Assembly (NCBI GenBank): GCA_025463135.1
Contig: JAOAPY010000026.1
Span: forward strand, 1-64,000
Length of the DNA stretch: 64,000 nucleotides
Source: Acidobacteriota bacterium
GTDB taxonomy: Bacteria > Acidobacteriota > Blastocatellia > Pyrinomonadales > Pyrinomonadaceae
Direction of reading: 5' to 3'
Of the stretch, positions 10,401 to 18,975 are shown in pieces (the first letter of the stretch is position 1; each line of letters begins with the position of its first letter). Below the pieces are notes generated by a model that was given only the letters and a program-made list of their open reading frames with translations, made no database searches and was not told where the DNA came from. The position numbers and the translations under genes were made by a program.

Positions 10401-11458
10401 GTGTAAGGAACGACTCGCGATGCATTTCGATCGTTGTTGAATAAGTCCTGGGCAAAGGTGACATCGCCCGTACTTTGGTTTACTGAAGCAACCCTTCCTA
10501 CCGCCCAACAAGGCAACGTGATTCCATTTCTGCATTTGGTGGAATCATCTGAATGAGGCAGATCCAAAGCAATGTTCATCCCGACACTAAGTCCCGCCAC
10601 ACTCGAGAGTCGCGCTGAACGAAGTGTGGGCGCCGGATTGGGGAGCACAGTCTGAACACTGTAGGGAATACCGTCGGAGCCACCGACCAGGATCGGTGTG
10701 TACCACGCTTCCAAAAAATTGTTGTCGATTACAGTGTGATCCGAAGTGCCGGAGACGGCGACAGCGTGCGTCTGTTGAGCACTGCCGTTGCTGAACTGCG
10801 AGTCATACGGGTCGCGTCCAAAGAAGTCGTAGATGTAACTGTTCTTGATCGTGACATAGCTGCTGTTGTTGCTGAAGGCCCACTTGCCGCGGGTCAGCCA
10901 GTTGTTCGCCGCCGTCGGATGTTCCTTCGGGTGAACCACACAGCGATCAAAGATGATGTTGTTGGCTGTGTAAGATAGATCGACCATGCCAAAAGTTATG
11001 TCGTTACCGGTGTTGCCGGTCAGGTCGTTGGTGATTTCAAAACCGATGAACTGATAGCCACTGGCGCCGCTGTTGGCAAAGATGACCGCGGTGTTGGGCT
11101 GATTCACCGACAGGGTCGGCATATCAATTACATTTGATGGTGAGACGCGCGTCGCAGCGGATGGCAGGAGAGGCAGGTTAGCGCTTTGGATCGTGACGTA
11201 GTTCGAGCCGTTGAAGGAACCCGGTTTCACTGGCAGGGTGAAACCGCCATGGAATGTTGCGACCTGGACGATGATCGTATCGCCGCGATTAGCGGTATTG
11301 ATAGCGGCCTGAAGATCGGCGCCGGCCGGCACGACTATGGTCGCGGCCCCGACTGAGCTGCTGATTCCGGCGAGCAGACTCAGTATCGAAATTGTTAAGA
11401 ATGATTTTAAGAAAGACCGCTTGGATAGGGGTCGAAAGGATCGGGATACAAAGAACAT
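7484..11458 (-). CDS. Giant secreted beta-helix protein with Ig-like and TIGR03437-like domains
   Basis: About 1324 residues. A signal peptide ([19 protein letters not shown]) is followed by a parallel beta-helix region (about 40-650; [18 protein letters not shown], many N-rich turns), a Thr-Pro-rich linker, an SH3-like module ([17 protein letters not shown], about 705-780), a second Thr-Pro run, a bacterial Ig-like domain (about 850-935) and a C-terminal region (about 1075-1324) resembling TIGR03437. The ATG at 11458 is chosen because GAGG lies six bases upstream. A GTG four codons earlier has no such site. It is probably an adhesin or surface glycan-binding protein. It has its own terminator, and the riboswitch candidates upstream suggest second-messenger control. 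Confidence 0.8.
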   Translation of the reverse strand: MFFVSRSFRPLSKRSFLKSFLTISILSLLAGISSSVGAATIVVPAGADLQAAINTANRGDTIIVQVATFHGGFTLPVKPGSFNGSNYVTIQSANLPLLPSAATRVSPSNVIDMPTLSVNQPNTAVIFANSGASGYQFIGFEITNDLTGNTGNDITFGMVDLSYTANNIIFDRCVVHPKEHPTAANNWLTRGKWAFSNNSSYVTIKNSYIYDFFGRDPYDSQFSNGSAQQTHAVAVSGTSDHTVIDNNFLEAWYTPILVGGSDGIPYSVQTVLPNPAPTLRSARLSSVAGLSVGMNIALDLPHSDDSTKCRNGITLPCWAVGRVASVNQSTGDVTFAQDLFNNDRNASRVVPYTTPAVPGQVVWAGTQPSDLTVTRNTFNLPVDFSTVHQATNGNHPKGFIETKSCLNCRFEGNIFGGFPGTLAVTTVNQNGGCPWCTSANLTIRNNWFLSYTQMVMLSLTDYISISTQGHDILVDNNLALNRDVTDGSCVNVSGAAANLTITHNTCVGGFPNFNTGTSLLAAGPSNGGPGGVQAPYYQVTQATGVTVRDNLVDAGTYTAICNMPAGGTAYLNCFSNPTQDHNLFAMNVPGANPLGNFPGSTNLAAPSWAAVRFAGSNSTVLTDWMVQATSPAHNAASDGTDIGVNINQLNQALSNAAMPTPTPTPSPTATPTPTATPTPTPTPTPTASPTPTPSPTPTPNASPAPGPSVGARVAVDIDGVFIRSGPSIIYAVIGTQGTTARGTLDQQCLYDPASPRIFCHVSFDAGVSGALTVEHVVVLSTPTPTPTPTPTPTPTPTPTPTPTPTPTPTPTPTPTPTPTPTPTPTPTPTPTPTPTPTPTPSPNVAPSVNIVSPLNGSSVVMGANITLTANATDSDGQVVRVDFYADGVLLGGTASSPYTFVWTNVSSGVYSLSAKAFDNSGATAFSQSVSVNVIRSPESVNHARELANTIVAGFLWPSSPYAGAANGEATPATAVAANLDALAAEIQQAYRDFTDERNLFGDSSGQIASQLMAAYYFARADAALAGQTGPSASMKAHLERTIGHLAVTEDLMRYGQITPETIQLAIFVNARMILTIGAARSGLGPVADGLVSPASLGSIFGDAVAPLSTQTKFADLNSGSGMPYELEGVSVSVGGQSVPVFFVSPTRVTFFVPANLPLGDAEVIVVSQAGFVSKGTISVTPDVTRIMTMADDEVGPALVVNDAKQLMEQMSVTTEVNLSSDKRTRVTFFATGVSGSAANTDTSNDISEGNAVIQNLCESVIVEAHTQDNRVYQLPVEFAGARGALPGLDQINVVLVPQLQGAGTVDLTIIVNGRRSNAPTIVVP
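8935..9120. repeat. Thr-Pro coding repeat, long run
   Basis: Hexanucleotide-type units (GGCGTT, GGAGTC and variants) encode about 62 residues of alternating Thr and Pro between the SH3-like and Ig-like domains of the minus-strand protein. A shorter, less regular run encoding Thr/Pro/Ser/Ala lies at about 9358-9487, before the SH3-like module. These are probable extended, wall-spanning linkers. Confidence 0.85.
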
Positions 11459-11472
11459 TTTCGTCCTCACTT

Positions 11473-11549
11473 CGGTAGCCGGACGATCTCAGGGCAAGAG
11501 ACTCCTGGCTTTGCGGACCCAGATCACTCTGGGGGTGCCGTTTATCGGT
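11473..11549 (-). promoter_or_regulatory. GEMM-type (cyclic di-GMP-I-like) riboswitch, proximal
   Basis: Read on the minus strand, the segment has GATAAACGGCA, a stem CCCAGA/TCTGGG closed by the GNRA tetraloop GTGA, the signature CGCAAAGCC (11515-11507), a second hairpin, and GGCTACCG at the 3' end. This is the order of elements in the GEMM/c-di-GMP-I class. The 3' strand ends only about 3 bases before the AGTGAGGA ribosome-binding region of the ATG at 11458, so control of translation initiation is plausible. Whether the ligand is c-di-GMP or cGAMP cannot be read safely. Confidence 0.75.
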
Positions 11550-11565
11550 TAAGGTCTGAGACCTT

Positions 11566-11880
11566 TGGAAAAGAACTATCGGTAGTGCAGAACCGCGCGC
11601 TGAAGACTGGGCCAGTTAACTTGCGCAGCTTGGCGGATAGCAGCATCGGGTAAGGAGCAACGCTACTTCTTAGCGATATGAGGATAGGAACACGCGAAAC
11701 CTTACCGTCTAAATAGCTGACGGAAAGGACTGATTGGCGAAAATCTGTTAATAAAGATGATTACGAGCGGAAGAAATGAGGCAACCCACCGACAGAAGTG
11801 CTTGGTGGGTTCGGAGACAGCTGGGAAGAACCTCGCGTGTTATATTCGCGGAGTCTCAGAGCTGGTTTCTCTCCGATCGC
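11566..11880. other. Inter-riboswitch leader region
   Basis: No gene is supported between the two riboswitch candidates. A perfect 8-base-pair hairpin (AACCCACC / GGTGGGTT, 11783-11811) lies about 70 bases downstream of the distal riboswitch on the minus strand, but no T tract follows it. A weaker hairpin CCGTC/GACGG occurs near 11705-11725. Confidence 0.45.
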
Positions 11881-11991
11881 TTTCGGCAACCAGACAATCT
11901 CAGACCGGCCCGGATGATTCGAAATCTTCCAAGCGCGCCGAGACTCACGGCTTTGTGTCCCTGCCTCGCGACAGGTTTACCTTTATCGGTG
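11881..11991 (-). promoter_or_regulatory. GEMM-type riboswitch, distal copy
   Basis: On the minus strand: CCGATAAAGGTAAACC, a six-pair stem CCTGTC/GGCAGG with the GNRA tetraloop GCGA, then GACACAAAGCC (the conserved AAAGCC, near 11949-11955), a long second hairpin with GAGTCTC/GAGAxx arms, and GGTTGCCG at the 3' end. The architecture matches the proximal copy, but the sequences differ, so this is not a recent duplication. No open frame follows it before the proximal copy, so both may sit in one leader of the beta-helix protein gene. Confidence 0.7.
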
Positions 11992-12302
11992 CAATCGCTA
12001 TGACTGAAAAGAGCTTGCTATCAGGGTGATAGCCACAGCCCTCATTAAACGATGATGGCCATTGTTTGTCAAGATATTTTTGCTATTTGGGGCCGAATTT
12101 TGCTGCCTCTGCCTGCTCAATAGCCATGTGGACCGAGGTGCCCGGGAGATGTGCCGTGTCATGACCCAAAACGCCGCTAACTGTTGCAAGGCAAACTCAG
12201 CTGGTATTGAAACGCCGGCCCGGTGCTGTTAAAGTCGGCCACGGAATTTGAAAACTGGATCCACTTTCGTGGGAGTTCGATTCGGTTAGAAATAAGCCCG
12301 AA

Positions 12303-12460
12303 TCTCATTCTCACCCGGTTTCAAACGGTAGAGTAAGCGCTTCCTTCAAATCCCTCCCCCGTTTTAGGGGTTTTGACCGCCGCTTGAGTGAAAACCGTTA
12401 AAACGGTTGGGAAAACAGGCGAGCCCCGGGTCACCCGGTTGAAACCGGATGAGAATGAGA
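12303..12460. repeat. Foldback repeat family A, copy 1
   Basis: A 158-base element with terminal inverted repeats TCTCATTCTCACCCGG and its complement, internal AACCGTT-type sub-palindromes and no open frame. It is the same family as 20103-20259, 34881-35102 and 36691-36763. Its right end runs into GAGAGGAGG just before the old 5' end of the flavin reductase gene. Nothing else supported lies between 11992 and 12460. Confidence 0.8.
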
Positions 12461-12579
12461 GGAGGAAAACGCTATCCCACTTCCGAATATCCCGGTTGAA
12501 TCCATCTCGATCCAAGATGGGGAAGTCAAACTGAACCAGTAGCCGAAGCCCTGGTCGCATTGCCCAAATTACTTAACCT

Positions 12580-13041
12580 TTGTCCAATCCATACATCTCC
12601 GGCTCCCTGGTCCCCAGCATTGTTGGCCTCGTCGTGGTCAAGACTGGTGGCCGGGCCAACGCGATGACGGTTTCTTTTTTTTCGGAGGTGGCTCACCACC
12701 CAACCTCTCTGTGGGTTTCCATCGCCAAAACCTCCTATACGCATACTCTTTTGGAAGAGGAAGGCCGGTTCAGCCTGATCGTGCTCAACCAGACTCAAAA
12801 GGAAATAGCCCACACCTGCGGGTCGATATCGGGTCGCGATCGAGACAAATGCGCAGGCCTCGATTTGTATCCCGGACCCGAGGGTTACCTGTTCCTTAAC
12901 GGCGCTCTGGCCTCCACTGCTTGTTCGGTCCGGCAGAGTGTTCCGGTCGAGGATCACACCCTGTTCATCGCAGACATCTTCCAAACCGAAATTGAATCGC
13001 GTAAGTCCCACCTGCGGCAATTACTCTTATCCGATCTGTAG
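12580..13041 (+). CDS. Flavin reductase-like FMN-binding protein, 5' end disrupted
   Basis: The 153-residue open frame carries a flavin reductase-like split-barrel domain (ANAMTVSFFSEVAHHPTSLWVSI, FSLIVLNQ). The natural N-terminus appears broken. Upstream sequence reads IPLPNIPVESISIQDGEVKL (12474-12533), then in another frame VAEALVALPKLLNL (12539-12580), then in a third frame the present protein. Thus two frameshifts occur within about 50 bases, and the expected start position holds ATC rather than ATG, 8 bases after GGAGG. Translation from TTG 12580 would give a shortened protein. The gene is followed 8 bases later by the fusion oxidoreductase, probably its operon partner. Confidence 0.7.
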   Translation: MSNPYISGSLVPSIVGLVVVKTGGRANAMTVSFFSEVAHHPTSLWVSIAKTSYTHTLLEEEGRFSLIVLNQTQKEIAHTCGSISGRDRDKCAGLDLYPGPEGYLFLNGALASTACSVRQSVPVEDHTLFIADIFQTEIESRKSHLRQLLLSDL

Positions 13042-13049
13042 GGCACAAA

Positions 13050-14828
13050 ATGCACTGGCCGGGAAGAACAATCTGGGACACGCGAGTGCAGGGTATTTGT
13101 GGCATTCTCAGCGCCCGCGGCGATGACGAGACGGCCATGTTTGTCTCAGCAACTTTTGCCCAGGTGACTCTGGCGCCGCCTCGTGTCATCGTTAATCCCA
13201 ACCGCACCTACAGCATCGAAACGGCTATCAGCGGGGCGTCTCGCTTTGCCATTAACGTGATGCCTGCGTCCAGCCGCGACCAGATAATTCGCTTAATGAA
13301 GGTGCGCCGGCGCCAACAGAATCGCGGCGAGATTGTCGATCTGGTCCTGCTTGAAGACGAGCATGACATTCCTTTTATCCAGGGAGCGCTCAAGACTTTG
13401 TTCTGTGAAGTCGAGCAGGCCGTCGATGCGGGCGATCGGAAACTCTACATATCGAGAGTGCTGGAAGCGCGCGCTAACCCTGAGCTCCAGAATGAGAGGC
13501 CCTTGCTCTTTGGCGAGGTTTCCGGTGGGCCGGTGCGCTTTATTGGATTCCAAAAACGGTTGCGTACGGTCCTGGCTAAGTCAGGCGCGCTGGATGTGTT
13601 GAAAAAAAGTTTCTACAAATTGAAGCCGCCACCGCCTCCCAATATTGCGCTTAACACTTATGAAGAAGCCGGCGCTACCGAGGAAGAGATTGCCGCCATC
13701 AATCGCTATGGATTGTTGGACCAGAGCCGCTATCTAAAGCCGCCGCCCACGCCTCGCATGGTCTCAAAGAGTCTGGGCGTCTGCGTCGTGGGCACCGGCT
13801 GGGGTTCTTTTCATTGCAATCTACTGCGACAGGCGAGTCCCTCCGCCAGGCTCTTTGTGTGCGGTCGTAATCCGGACAAGACGGCCCGCCTGGCTAAGGC
13901 CGTCGACGCCGAAGATTATTTTCTCGGTATTGAGAAGGCTGTTGCCGATCCGCGGGTTCAGGCCCTGGTGCTTGCTTTACCTCACGATGTGCATCGATCC
14001 GCGGTGGAGATGATCGCGGCCGCGGGCAAGCACGCACTGGTGGAAAAACCAATAGCTACCAGTCTCGCCGACGCGGATGCGATGATTCTCGCCGCCCGGC
14101 GGGCCGGCACGATTCTAATGGTTGCCGAAGACATGCATTTTCGTCCGGCCATTAAAGAAGCAGTAAAGCGGATCCTGGCCGGAGACGTAGGCGAGCCGCT
14201 GTACTTCTTTGGTAATGCCGCCGGCGTCCGTCGACCGCGTGGCTGGGCCGCCCAGGCAGAACGAATGGGGGGCGGCGTGTTGATGGATATGGGCGTGCAC
14301 TACGTACGAGCGTTACGACTGTTAATGGGCGAACCAAGTAACGCTATCGCTTCCAGGGCGATGCAGATTGATACGAAGATTTCCGGAGAGGACAGCGTTC
14401 AGGTTTTGTTTTCAAGCGCGGCGGGCTGGCAAGGACATATGTTTCTGAGTTGGGCTTCAACGCGGGGGTTGCTTCCCGACATTGTCATTGCCGGTGAAAA
14501 GGGAACCATCCATCTGTGGCCGGGTACGTCGTTTATCGATCTCTATCCGATCGACCCGCCTTTTATTCCCCGGCTATTGTCCCTGGTCCGACCTTACTGG
14601 CTTCAGGAGAAGTTGATGCGGCCGCAATTTGGTCGCGTACGAATCAAGTTGCCGGAGAGCGAGGGCTCAGGGTATCCGGGTGAAATTAGAGAGTTCCTCG
14701 CCGCCGTTGCAGAAGAGCGCGCGCCGGTTTCACCACCGGAAGACGGAAGAAGGGATTTGGAGATTGTGCTGCGCTGCTATGCGGCGCTGAGTGAGGGAGG
14801 ACAAGTATCGATTGGGCCGGTCAGTTAA
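13050..14828 (+). CDS. Flavin reductase - Gfo/Idh/MocA oxidoreductase fusion
   Basis: 592 residues. Residues about 1-180 form a flavin reductase-like FMN-binding domain (ETAMFVSATFAQVTLAPPRVIVNPNR). After a linker, residues about 245-590 form a Gfo/Idh/MocA family NAD(P)-dependent dehydrogenase with the Rossmann motif VCVVGTGWGSFHC, the dinucleotide/substrate signature VEKPIA, and GGVLMDMGVHYVRAL in the C-terminal domain. A flavin-reducing unit and a sugar or inositol-type dehydrogenase in one chain suggest coupled electron transfer. The substrate is unknown. The preceding gene encodes a second, damaged flavin reductase domain. ATG at 13050 has no strong ribosome-binding site and may be translationally coupled. 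Confidence 0.85.
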   Translation: MHWPGRTIWDTRVQGICGILSARGDDETAMFVSATFAQVTLAPPRVIVNPNRTYSIETAISGASRFAINVMPASSRDQIIRLMKVRRRQQNRGEIVDLVLLEDEHDIPFIQGALKTLFCEVEQAVDAGDRKLYISRVLEARANPELQNERPLLFGEVSGGPVRFIGFQKRLRTVLAKSGALDVLKKSFYKLKPPPPPNIALNTYEEAGATEEEIAAINRYGLLDQSRYLKPPPTPRMVSKSLGVCVVGTGWGSFHCNLLRQASPSARLFVCGRNPDKTARLAKAVDAEDYFLGIEKAVADPRVQALVLALPHDVHRSAVEMIAAAGKHALVEKPIATSLADADAMILAARRAGTILMVAEDMHFRPAIKEAVKRILAGDVGEPLYFFGNAAGVRRPRGWAAQAERMGGGVLMDMGVHYVRALRLLMGEPSNAIASRAMQIDTKISGEDSVQVLFSSAAGWQGHMFLSWASTRGLLPDIVIAGEKGTIHLWPGTSFIDLYPIDPPFIPRLLSLVRPYWLQEKLMRPQFGRVRIKLPESEGSGYPGEIREFLAAVAEERAPVSPPEDGRRDLEIVLRCYAALSEGGQVSIGPVS

Positions 14829-14830
14829 TC

Positions 14831-14977
14831 GTGGCATGGGCATCCTGCCCATTGAGTGGCATGGGCCTCCTGCCAATTAAGTGGCATGGGCATCCTGCCC
14901 ATGTTCCTCGCGCCACACTCTTGCTTCATTTTCACTTGAACCCTGCGCAGCTTCACGGGCGGGACGCCCGTGCCACG
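14831..14977. repeat. Tandem 25-base repeat and foldback element
   Basis: Three tandem 25-base units starting GTGGCATGGGC (14832-14905) are followed by an inverted match (GGACGCCCGTGCCAC, about 14961-14975). The element fills the whole space between two convergent genes and ends one base before the stop codon of the glycosyltransferase at 14978. Confidence 0.75.
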
Positions 14978-16120
14978 CTAGATCCCATAACATTCGATCA
15001 ACTTTGCAACGCTTTTAGCCAGATCGAATTTTTCGTGAGCAATAATTTTTCCGCGTTTCCCCATCTGCTTACGCAAGTCCGCATCAGCGGCCAGCCTAAG
15101 GATCTTCTCTGCCATCGCTTGGTCATCTCCGCGATCAACCAGATAGCCTGACACGGAATCCTCAATCAGTTCAGGGATACCGCCTACGCGTGTGCCGATG
15201 ATCGGTTTTTCATAAGCCATCGCCTCTGCAATGACCCAGCCGAAGACCTCTTCCCAGTTGGAAACCTGACACACTATATCGGCGACGTCATAGACTCCTT
15301 CGCCAAACGGATCCTTAACCAGACCGGTCCAGGTCACATGATCGCCGATCCCCATTGCTTCTGCTGCGCGGGTATATTCCTCGCGATAGGCGCCCTCGCC
15401 AACGAAGACAAAATGCACGTCGGGATTTTGGGCGATCACGGTGCGCGCCGCTTTCAGCAGATCCACAATTCCCTTCTCTGGAATTATCCAACTAACCTGG
15501 ACGACAGTGACCCGGTTATCCGGAATCGCAAATCTTCGTCGAAACTCCGCGGCCAACGTCGGGTTGGGATCGACGCGAGAGAGATCTACGCTGTTATAGA
15601 TCATTTCAAAGCGTCCCTTTGGCAGCAGTCCCAACGTCGTCAGGCAGTGGTATCCGTAGTTGCTGACGCAGGTGATTTTCGTCAGCGGCAGGTTGATTAG
15701 CCTCACCGCCGCCCTTTTCCAGATGGGCGCAAGCCGCGGAACATAACCTTCAGGTCTTGAGGTTTGGTCGGTAAAAAAGATTTTCTTTACCGAACACAGT
15801 CGTCCTACCCACGGGTAAATACCGAGAAAACCGGTGAAATGAAGGTGGAGAATATCGGGGCGGTAGTGTCGCAGAATTCGTCCCAGATCCTTCGCTGCTT
15901 TCCAATTGAGATCGATTGAATTCTCGAGCACTTCAATCGTGACATTCGGCAAACTGAGGAATTGCCGCACGTCGTCGGGGGGTTCGCTAAGGAAAACCAA
16001 AACACTTTCCCAGCCCCGTTGCTGCAGCTGCGTCGATAGTTCGCGGGCAAAAGTCTCTGTGCCCCCTATGCGAATGGGATCTACTCCAAAGACCGAAACA
16101 ACTCTCATCGAATCTTTCAT
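14978..16120 (-). CDS. GT4 family glycosyltransferase
   Basis: 380 residues with the two-Rossmann (GT-B) layout. The N-terminal acceptor half starts VVSVFGVDPIRIGGTETFARELS, and the C-terminal nucleotide-sugar half contains VVQVSWIIPEKGIVDLL, FVFVGEG and EVFGWVIAEAMAYEKPIIGTR, the conserved E(x7)E region of GT4 retaining transferases. The enzyme is cytoplasmic or membrane-peripheral and adds one sugar to a lipid-linked intermediate. Donor and acceptor cannot be predicted. A second ATG four codons downstream is an equally good start. It is the last glycosyltransferase of the minus-strand locus. Confidence 0.9.
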   Translation of the reverse strand: MKDSMRVVSVFGVDPIRIGGTETFARELSTQLQQRGWESVLVFLSEPPDDVRQFLSLPNVTIEVLENSIDLNWKAAKDLGRILRHYRPDILHLHFTGFLGIYPWVGRLCSVKKIFFTDQTSRPEGYVPRLAPIWKRAAVRLINLPLTKITCVSNYGYHCLTTLGLLPKGRFEMIYNSVDLSRVDPNPTLAAEFRRRFAIPDNRVTVVQVSWIIPEKGIVDLLKAARTVIAQNPDVHFVFVGEGAYREEYTRAAEAMGIGDHVTWTGLVKDPFGEGVYDVADIVCQVSNWEEVFGWVIAEAMAYEKPIIGTRVGGIPELIEDSVSGYLVDRGDDQAMAEKILRLAADADLRKQMGKRGKIIAHEKFDLAKSVAKLIECYGI

Positions 16121-16148
16121 CTAGTCAGCTTATTTTTCAGCGCTTAGT

Positions 16149-17840
16149 TTACTTACGGCCGGTGCCCTGTACGGCAAGGTTAACTCCGGATGCTTCAAAC
16201 AATGCGAAATCAATACCGGGATCTTTGCCGTCGGTCGCCGCTTTGCGAAACTTATTGCCGGCTGCAAGCCGCCAATTACCTCTAGCGTAGTCATTGAAAC
16301 CAAACTGGTCATAGGAAGCGACGAAAAAGTTTCCGGGAGGAAAACTCTTCTCAATCTGATTGGCTGCTGACTGGTTCCTATTATCGGCGATAACATTTCC
16401 CTTTACCGTGGCGCCTGGAAAGCAATTACAAAAAGGAACGTCCGGACAAGCCGCACCTTGAATGAAACAAGCAATACCATAGAGATTGTACTGAATGATG
16501 TTGTTGCGAAACACAAAGTTTCGCGAGGGGTTGTTATAGGCGGAAAGAATGTTTCCTATTTGCTGTACCGTGTTGTGCTCGACAGTCAATGAATCTCCGC
16601 CGCTTACCTGCAGAAAATAAGTACTGTCTCCTGGCGACTCCAGGTCTGTAAACAAGTTATTCGCTATCTTGATGTTCTTTGCTTCCACGCTGGGAAATTG
16701 ATCGTCCTTTCCCAGAAAATTCATGCCGGCATTCGCATGACGGGAAATGTTATTGGTGATCTGCACGTCCCGGATCGTGCTCCAGGGTGCTTTACCATTC
16801 TGATTGCGAACGGTGATTACAAACGCGGCCTGACGCGGATTGCTGCTCTCAATAACGTTCCCATCAACAATCACACGTCTCGCATTCTTCAGCTCGAAGC
16901 TCCCTTTCATCGTCACCTTACCGGCCCATTCGGGCGGCCGGTAAAAATAATTCCGGCGAATCTCGATATCCGAGGGGATCAGATTTGTGATGGACGGATC
17001 GGCGCCGCCAAAAATAAGTACCTCAGCGCCGCCTTCCAGATAATTGTTAATGATGTGGAATGGGCCGGGGCCATTCCAGCCGGCAATAGCCTGAGTCTCG
17101 TCACCCTCACCGGCAAACCCGGAGACGTGCGAGTTGATTACCGAAGTCTCAGCGCTGTTCAGAGCAAAGCCCCGCCGCGCTTTGCCCAGGCCGGTTGAGT
17201 GAACATAGCAGCGATCGAATATCAGGTGATGCGGAAACTGCGCGTACTCCGTTTCCGCGTTTCCCAGATCTATCAGGTTGTATACATATTTGGAGTTGGC
17301 GGCCGGTGAGAATTCAACTCCAATGAAACGGAAATGATGCGCCTGTGGTTCGGCACTCAGTGCTTGTGAATTTGAAGAAACTATTTTGGGCAAAGCACGC
17401 GCGTGCTGTCCAGGCTTGATCCGCTCGCCTTCACTCGAGATCCCGGCAAGGTCAGAGGTCCGAATGGTTATGTAGTCCGCATCGGTGCCGCTGCCCGGCC
17501 CTTTGTAAGGAAGGACAAAAGGACCCGAGTAAGTGACGCCCGCCTGGAGTATTATGGTGTCCCCAAATTTGGCCGACTTCAGTGCTGCCTGCAGATCGCC
17601 GTTGGCGTCCACGTTAATCTGATCCAACTTACCTGACGGTCCCAGAGATCGAACCGGCTCGCTCATTCTCGCTGTTAGGAAGACCACCAGACAGAGAATC
17701 GCAAGGGCGCCGATGCCAATCGCCGCAATAACTACTCTTGATCTTTTATGCTGGGCCGGAACGCTGACTCTCCTCCCGCTGATCCATTCGGAACATGCGA
17801 AAAAGCTGGATGCCTGGGTCGATCGAAGAATTTGACTCAT
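16149..17840 (-). CDS. Membrane-anchored right-handed beta-helix protein
   Basis: 563 residues. One transmembrane segment at about 34-55 (VVIAAIGIGALAILCLVVFL) is followed by an extracytoplasmic beta-helix region with repeated short strands and Asn ladders (ITNNISRHAN, VFRNNIIQYNLYG). The start of the helix domain (GDLQAALKSAKFGDTIILQAG) parallels the beta-helix domain of the 1.3-kaa protein at 7484-11458, so the two are related. Beta-helix proteins in polysaccharide loci are often lyases or C5-epimerases, but no catalytic motif is evident here. It lies directly upstream of, and in the same direction as, the GT4 gene. Confidence 0.75.
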   Translation of the reverse strand: MSQILRSTQASSFFACSEWISGRRVSVPAQHKRSRVVIAAIGIGALAILCLVVFLTARMSEPVRSLGPSGKLDQINVDANGDLQAALKSAKFGDTIILQAGVTYSGPFVLPYKGPGSGTDADYITIRTSDLAGISSEGERIKPGQHARALPKIVSSNSQALSAEPQAHHFRFIGVEFSPAANSKYVYNLIDLGNAETEYAQFPHHLIFDRCYVHSTGLGKARRGFALNSAETSVINSHVSGFAGEGDETQAIAGWNGPGPFHIINNYLEGGAEVLIFGGADPSITNLIPSDIEIRRNYFYRPPEWAGKVTMKGSFELKNARRVIVDGNVIESSNPRQAAFVITVRNQNGKAPWSTIRDVQITNNISRHANAGMNFLGKDDQFPSVEAKNIKIANNLFTDLESPGDSTYFLQVSGGDSLTVEHNTVQQIGNILSAYNNPSRNFVFRNNIIQYNLYGIACFIQGAACPDVPFCNCFPGATVKGNVIADNRNQSAANQIEKSFPPGNFFVASYDQFGFNDYARGNWRLAAGNKFRKAATDGKDPGIDFALFEASGVNLAVQGTGRK

Positions 17841-17927
17841 TCAGACGCGTTCCAGTATAAACTGTTTCCCACTGCCCTCGTGACTCCGAGCTGCTGAGCG
17901 GCAAATATAAAGATTCGCTTTCATCGA

Positions 17928-18710
17928 ATGAGTACTGCAATTGAGGAATGGGAGCGCGCCGAAAAGGAACGCAGCGCGCGCGAAGCCTCTCAAACCTACA
18001 GCGCCGACGCCCTCGCGACCCCCAGAAACGTTGATCGGTACATGAGTCCTCCGGCGGATACCGTCTATCCTCTGGAATATGTTTTTCATTTGCTTGGGGA
18101 CGTGCGCGGCAAAACGATTCTTGAATATGGTTGCGGTGACGGAGTCAACACAGTGTTGTTGGCAAACCGGGGCGCACAGGTGATTTCCCTGGATCTTTCG
18201 CCGGAATTGATCAAGGTCGCACGCCAGCGACTGCTTGTGCATGGGATCACTTCAGGTGTCGACTTCATAGTAGGCTCTGCTCACAATGTTCCCTTGCCCG
18301 ACGCATCAATCGATGTCGTGGTTGGTATTGCCATCCTCCATCATCTGGACCTCGCGCTGGCCTCGGCCGAGGTCAAACGCCTGCTCAAGAGTAGCGGCGT
18401 GGCAATCTTCCAGGAGCCGGTGCGCAATTCCCGGGTGCTGAAAATAGCTCGCAGCCTCGTGCCCTATACTTCGCCGGACGTGTCTCCATTTGAGCGTCCC
18501 TTGACTGATAGTGAGCTGAAAGAATTCGGATCCGGCTGCTCGTCATATAGTTCGCGGGCCTTCTCTTTGCCGACTTCATCGCTAATCAATCTCTTGCCCT
18601 TGGTGCGACGTTACGCCCAGGCGTCGCTCAGATGGGACGCGGCACTGCTCGAGAGATTCCCCTCGCTGGGCCACTATTCCCCTGTCAAAGTAATTCAACT
18701 GGTAAAGTAA
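17928..18710 (+). CDS. Class I SAM-dependent methyltransferase
   Basis: 260 residues, Methyltransf_11/25-like. Motif I is ILEYGCGDGVNTVLLA (about 64-79), an acidic residue follows beta-2 (ISLDLSPELI), and the post-motif is VVGIAILHHLDL. It is clearly homologous along its whole length to the C-terminal domain of the amidotransferase fusion at 50137-52872, sharing ADTxYPLEY, GKTIL, FQEPVRNS and SPxERPLTDxEL. It lies on the plus strand, divergent from the beta-helix gene with 87 bases between starts. The target is probably a sugar of the exopolysaccharide, by context only. Confidence 0.88.
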   Translation: MSTAIEEWERAEKERSAREASQTYSADALATPRNVDRYMSPPADTVYPLEYVFHLLGDVRGKTILEYGCGDGVNTVLLANRGAQVISLDLSPELIKVARQRLLVHGITSGVDFIVGSAHNVPLPDASIDVVVGIAILHHLDLALASAEVKRLLKSSGVAIFQEPVRNSRVLKIARSLVPYTSPDVSPFERPLTDSELKEFGSGCSSYSSRAFSLPTSSLINLLPLVRRYAQASLRWDAALLERFPSLGHYSPVKVIQLVK

Positions 18711-18776
18711 GATCCCGGGCTCGCGTCAGAACTCATCTCTTAGTATCAAAAAGTCTGGTTGGCCTCGGACAAGTTG

Positions 18777-18908
18777 GGAAGGGGACCCTGTCCCCGCTCT
18801 CAGCGGCATGACAATCAATCAACAAAAGACCATTCCTGATCTGACAGAGTTAAGGGTGTCACTCTACATCAATATGCCCAACTTGTGGCGGGGACAGGGT
18901 CCCCTTCC
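18777..18908. repeat. Foldback element with perfect 21-base arms
   Basis: Arms at 18777-18797 and 18888-18908 are perfect inverted copies (outer end GGAAGGGGACCCTG). Each arm also holds the palindrome GGGGACCCTGTCCCC. A solitary identical arm occurs at 40336-40356. The element fills most of the 18711-18975 gap between convergent genes. No T tract follows, so a terminator role is uncertain. Confidence 0.85.
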
Positions 18909-18975
18909 TTACTGTACTTGCCAGCAGGCTATTAGATCGGTGGTTGATTTCACCAACGCTGAAATCAAACCTCAC

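Noticed and set aside
11757-12029. Short plus-strand open frames over the distal riboswitch.
   Set aside because: They run antisense through conserved RNA motifs and have no protein similarity that I recognise.
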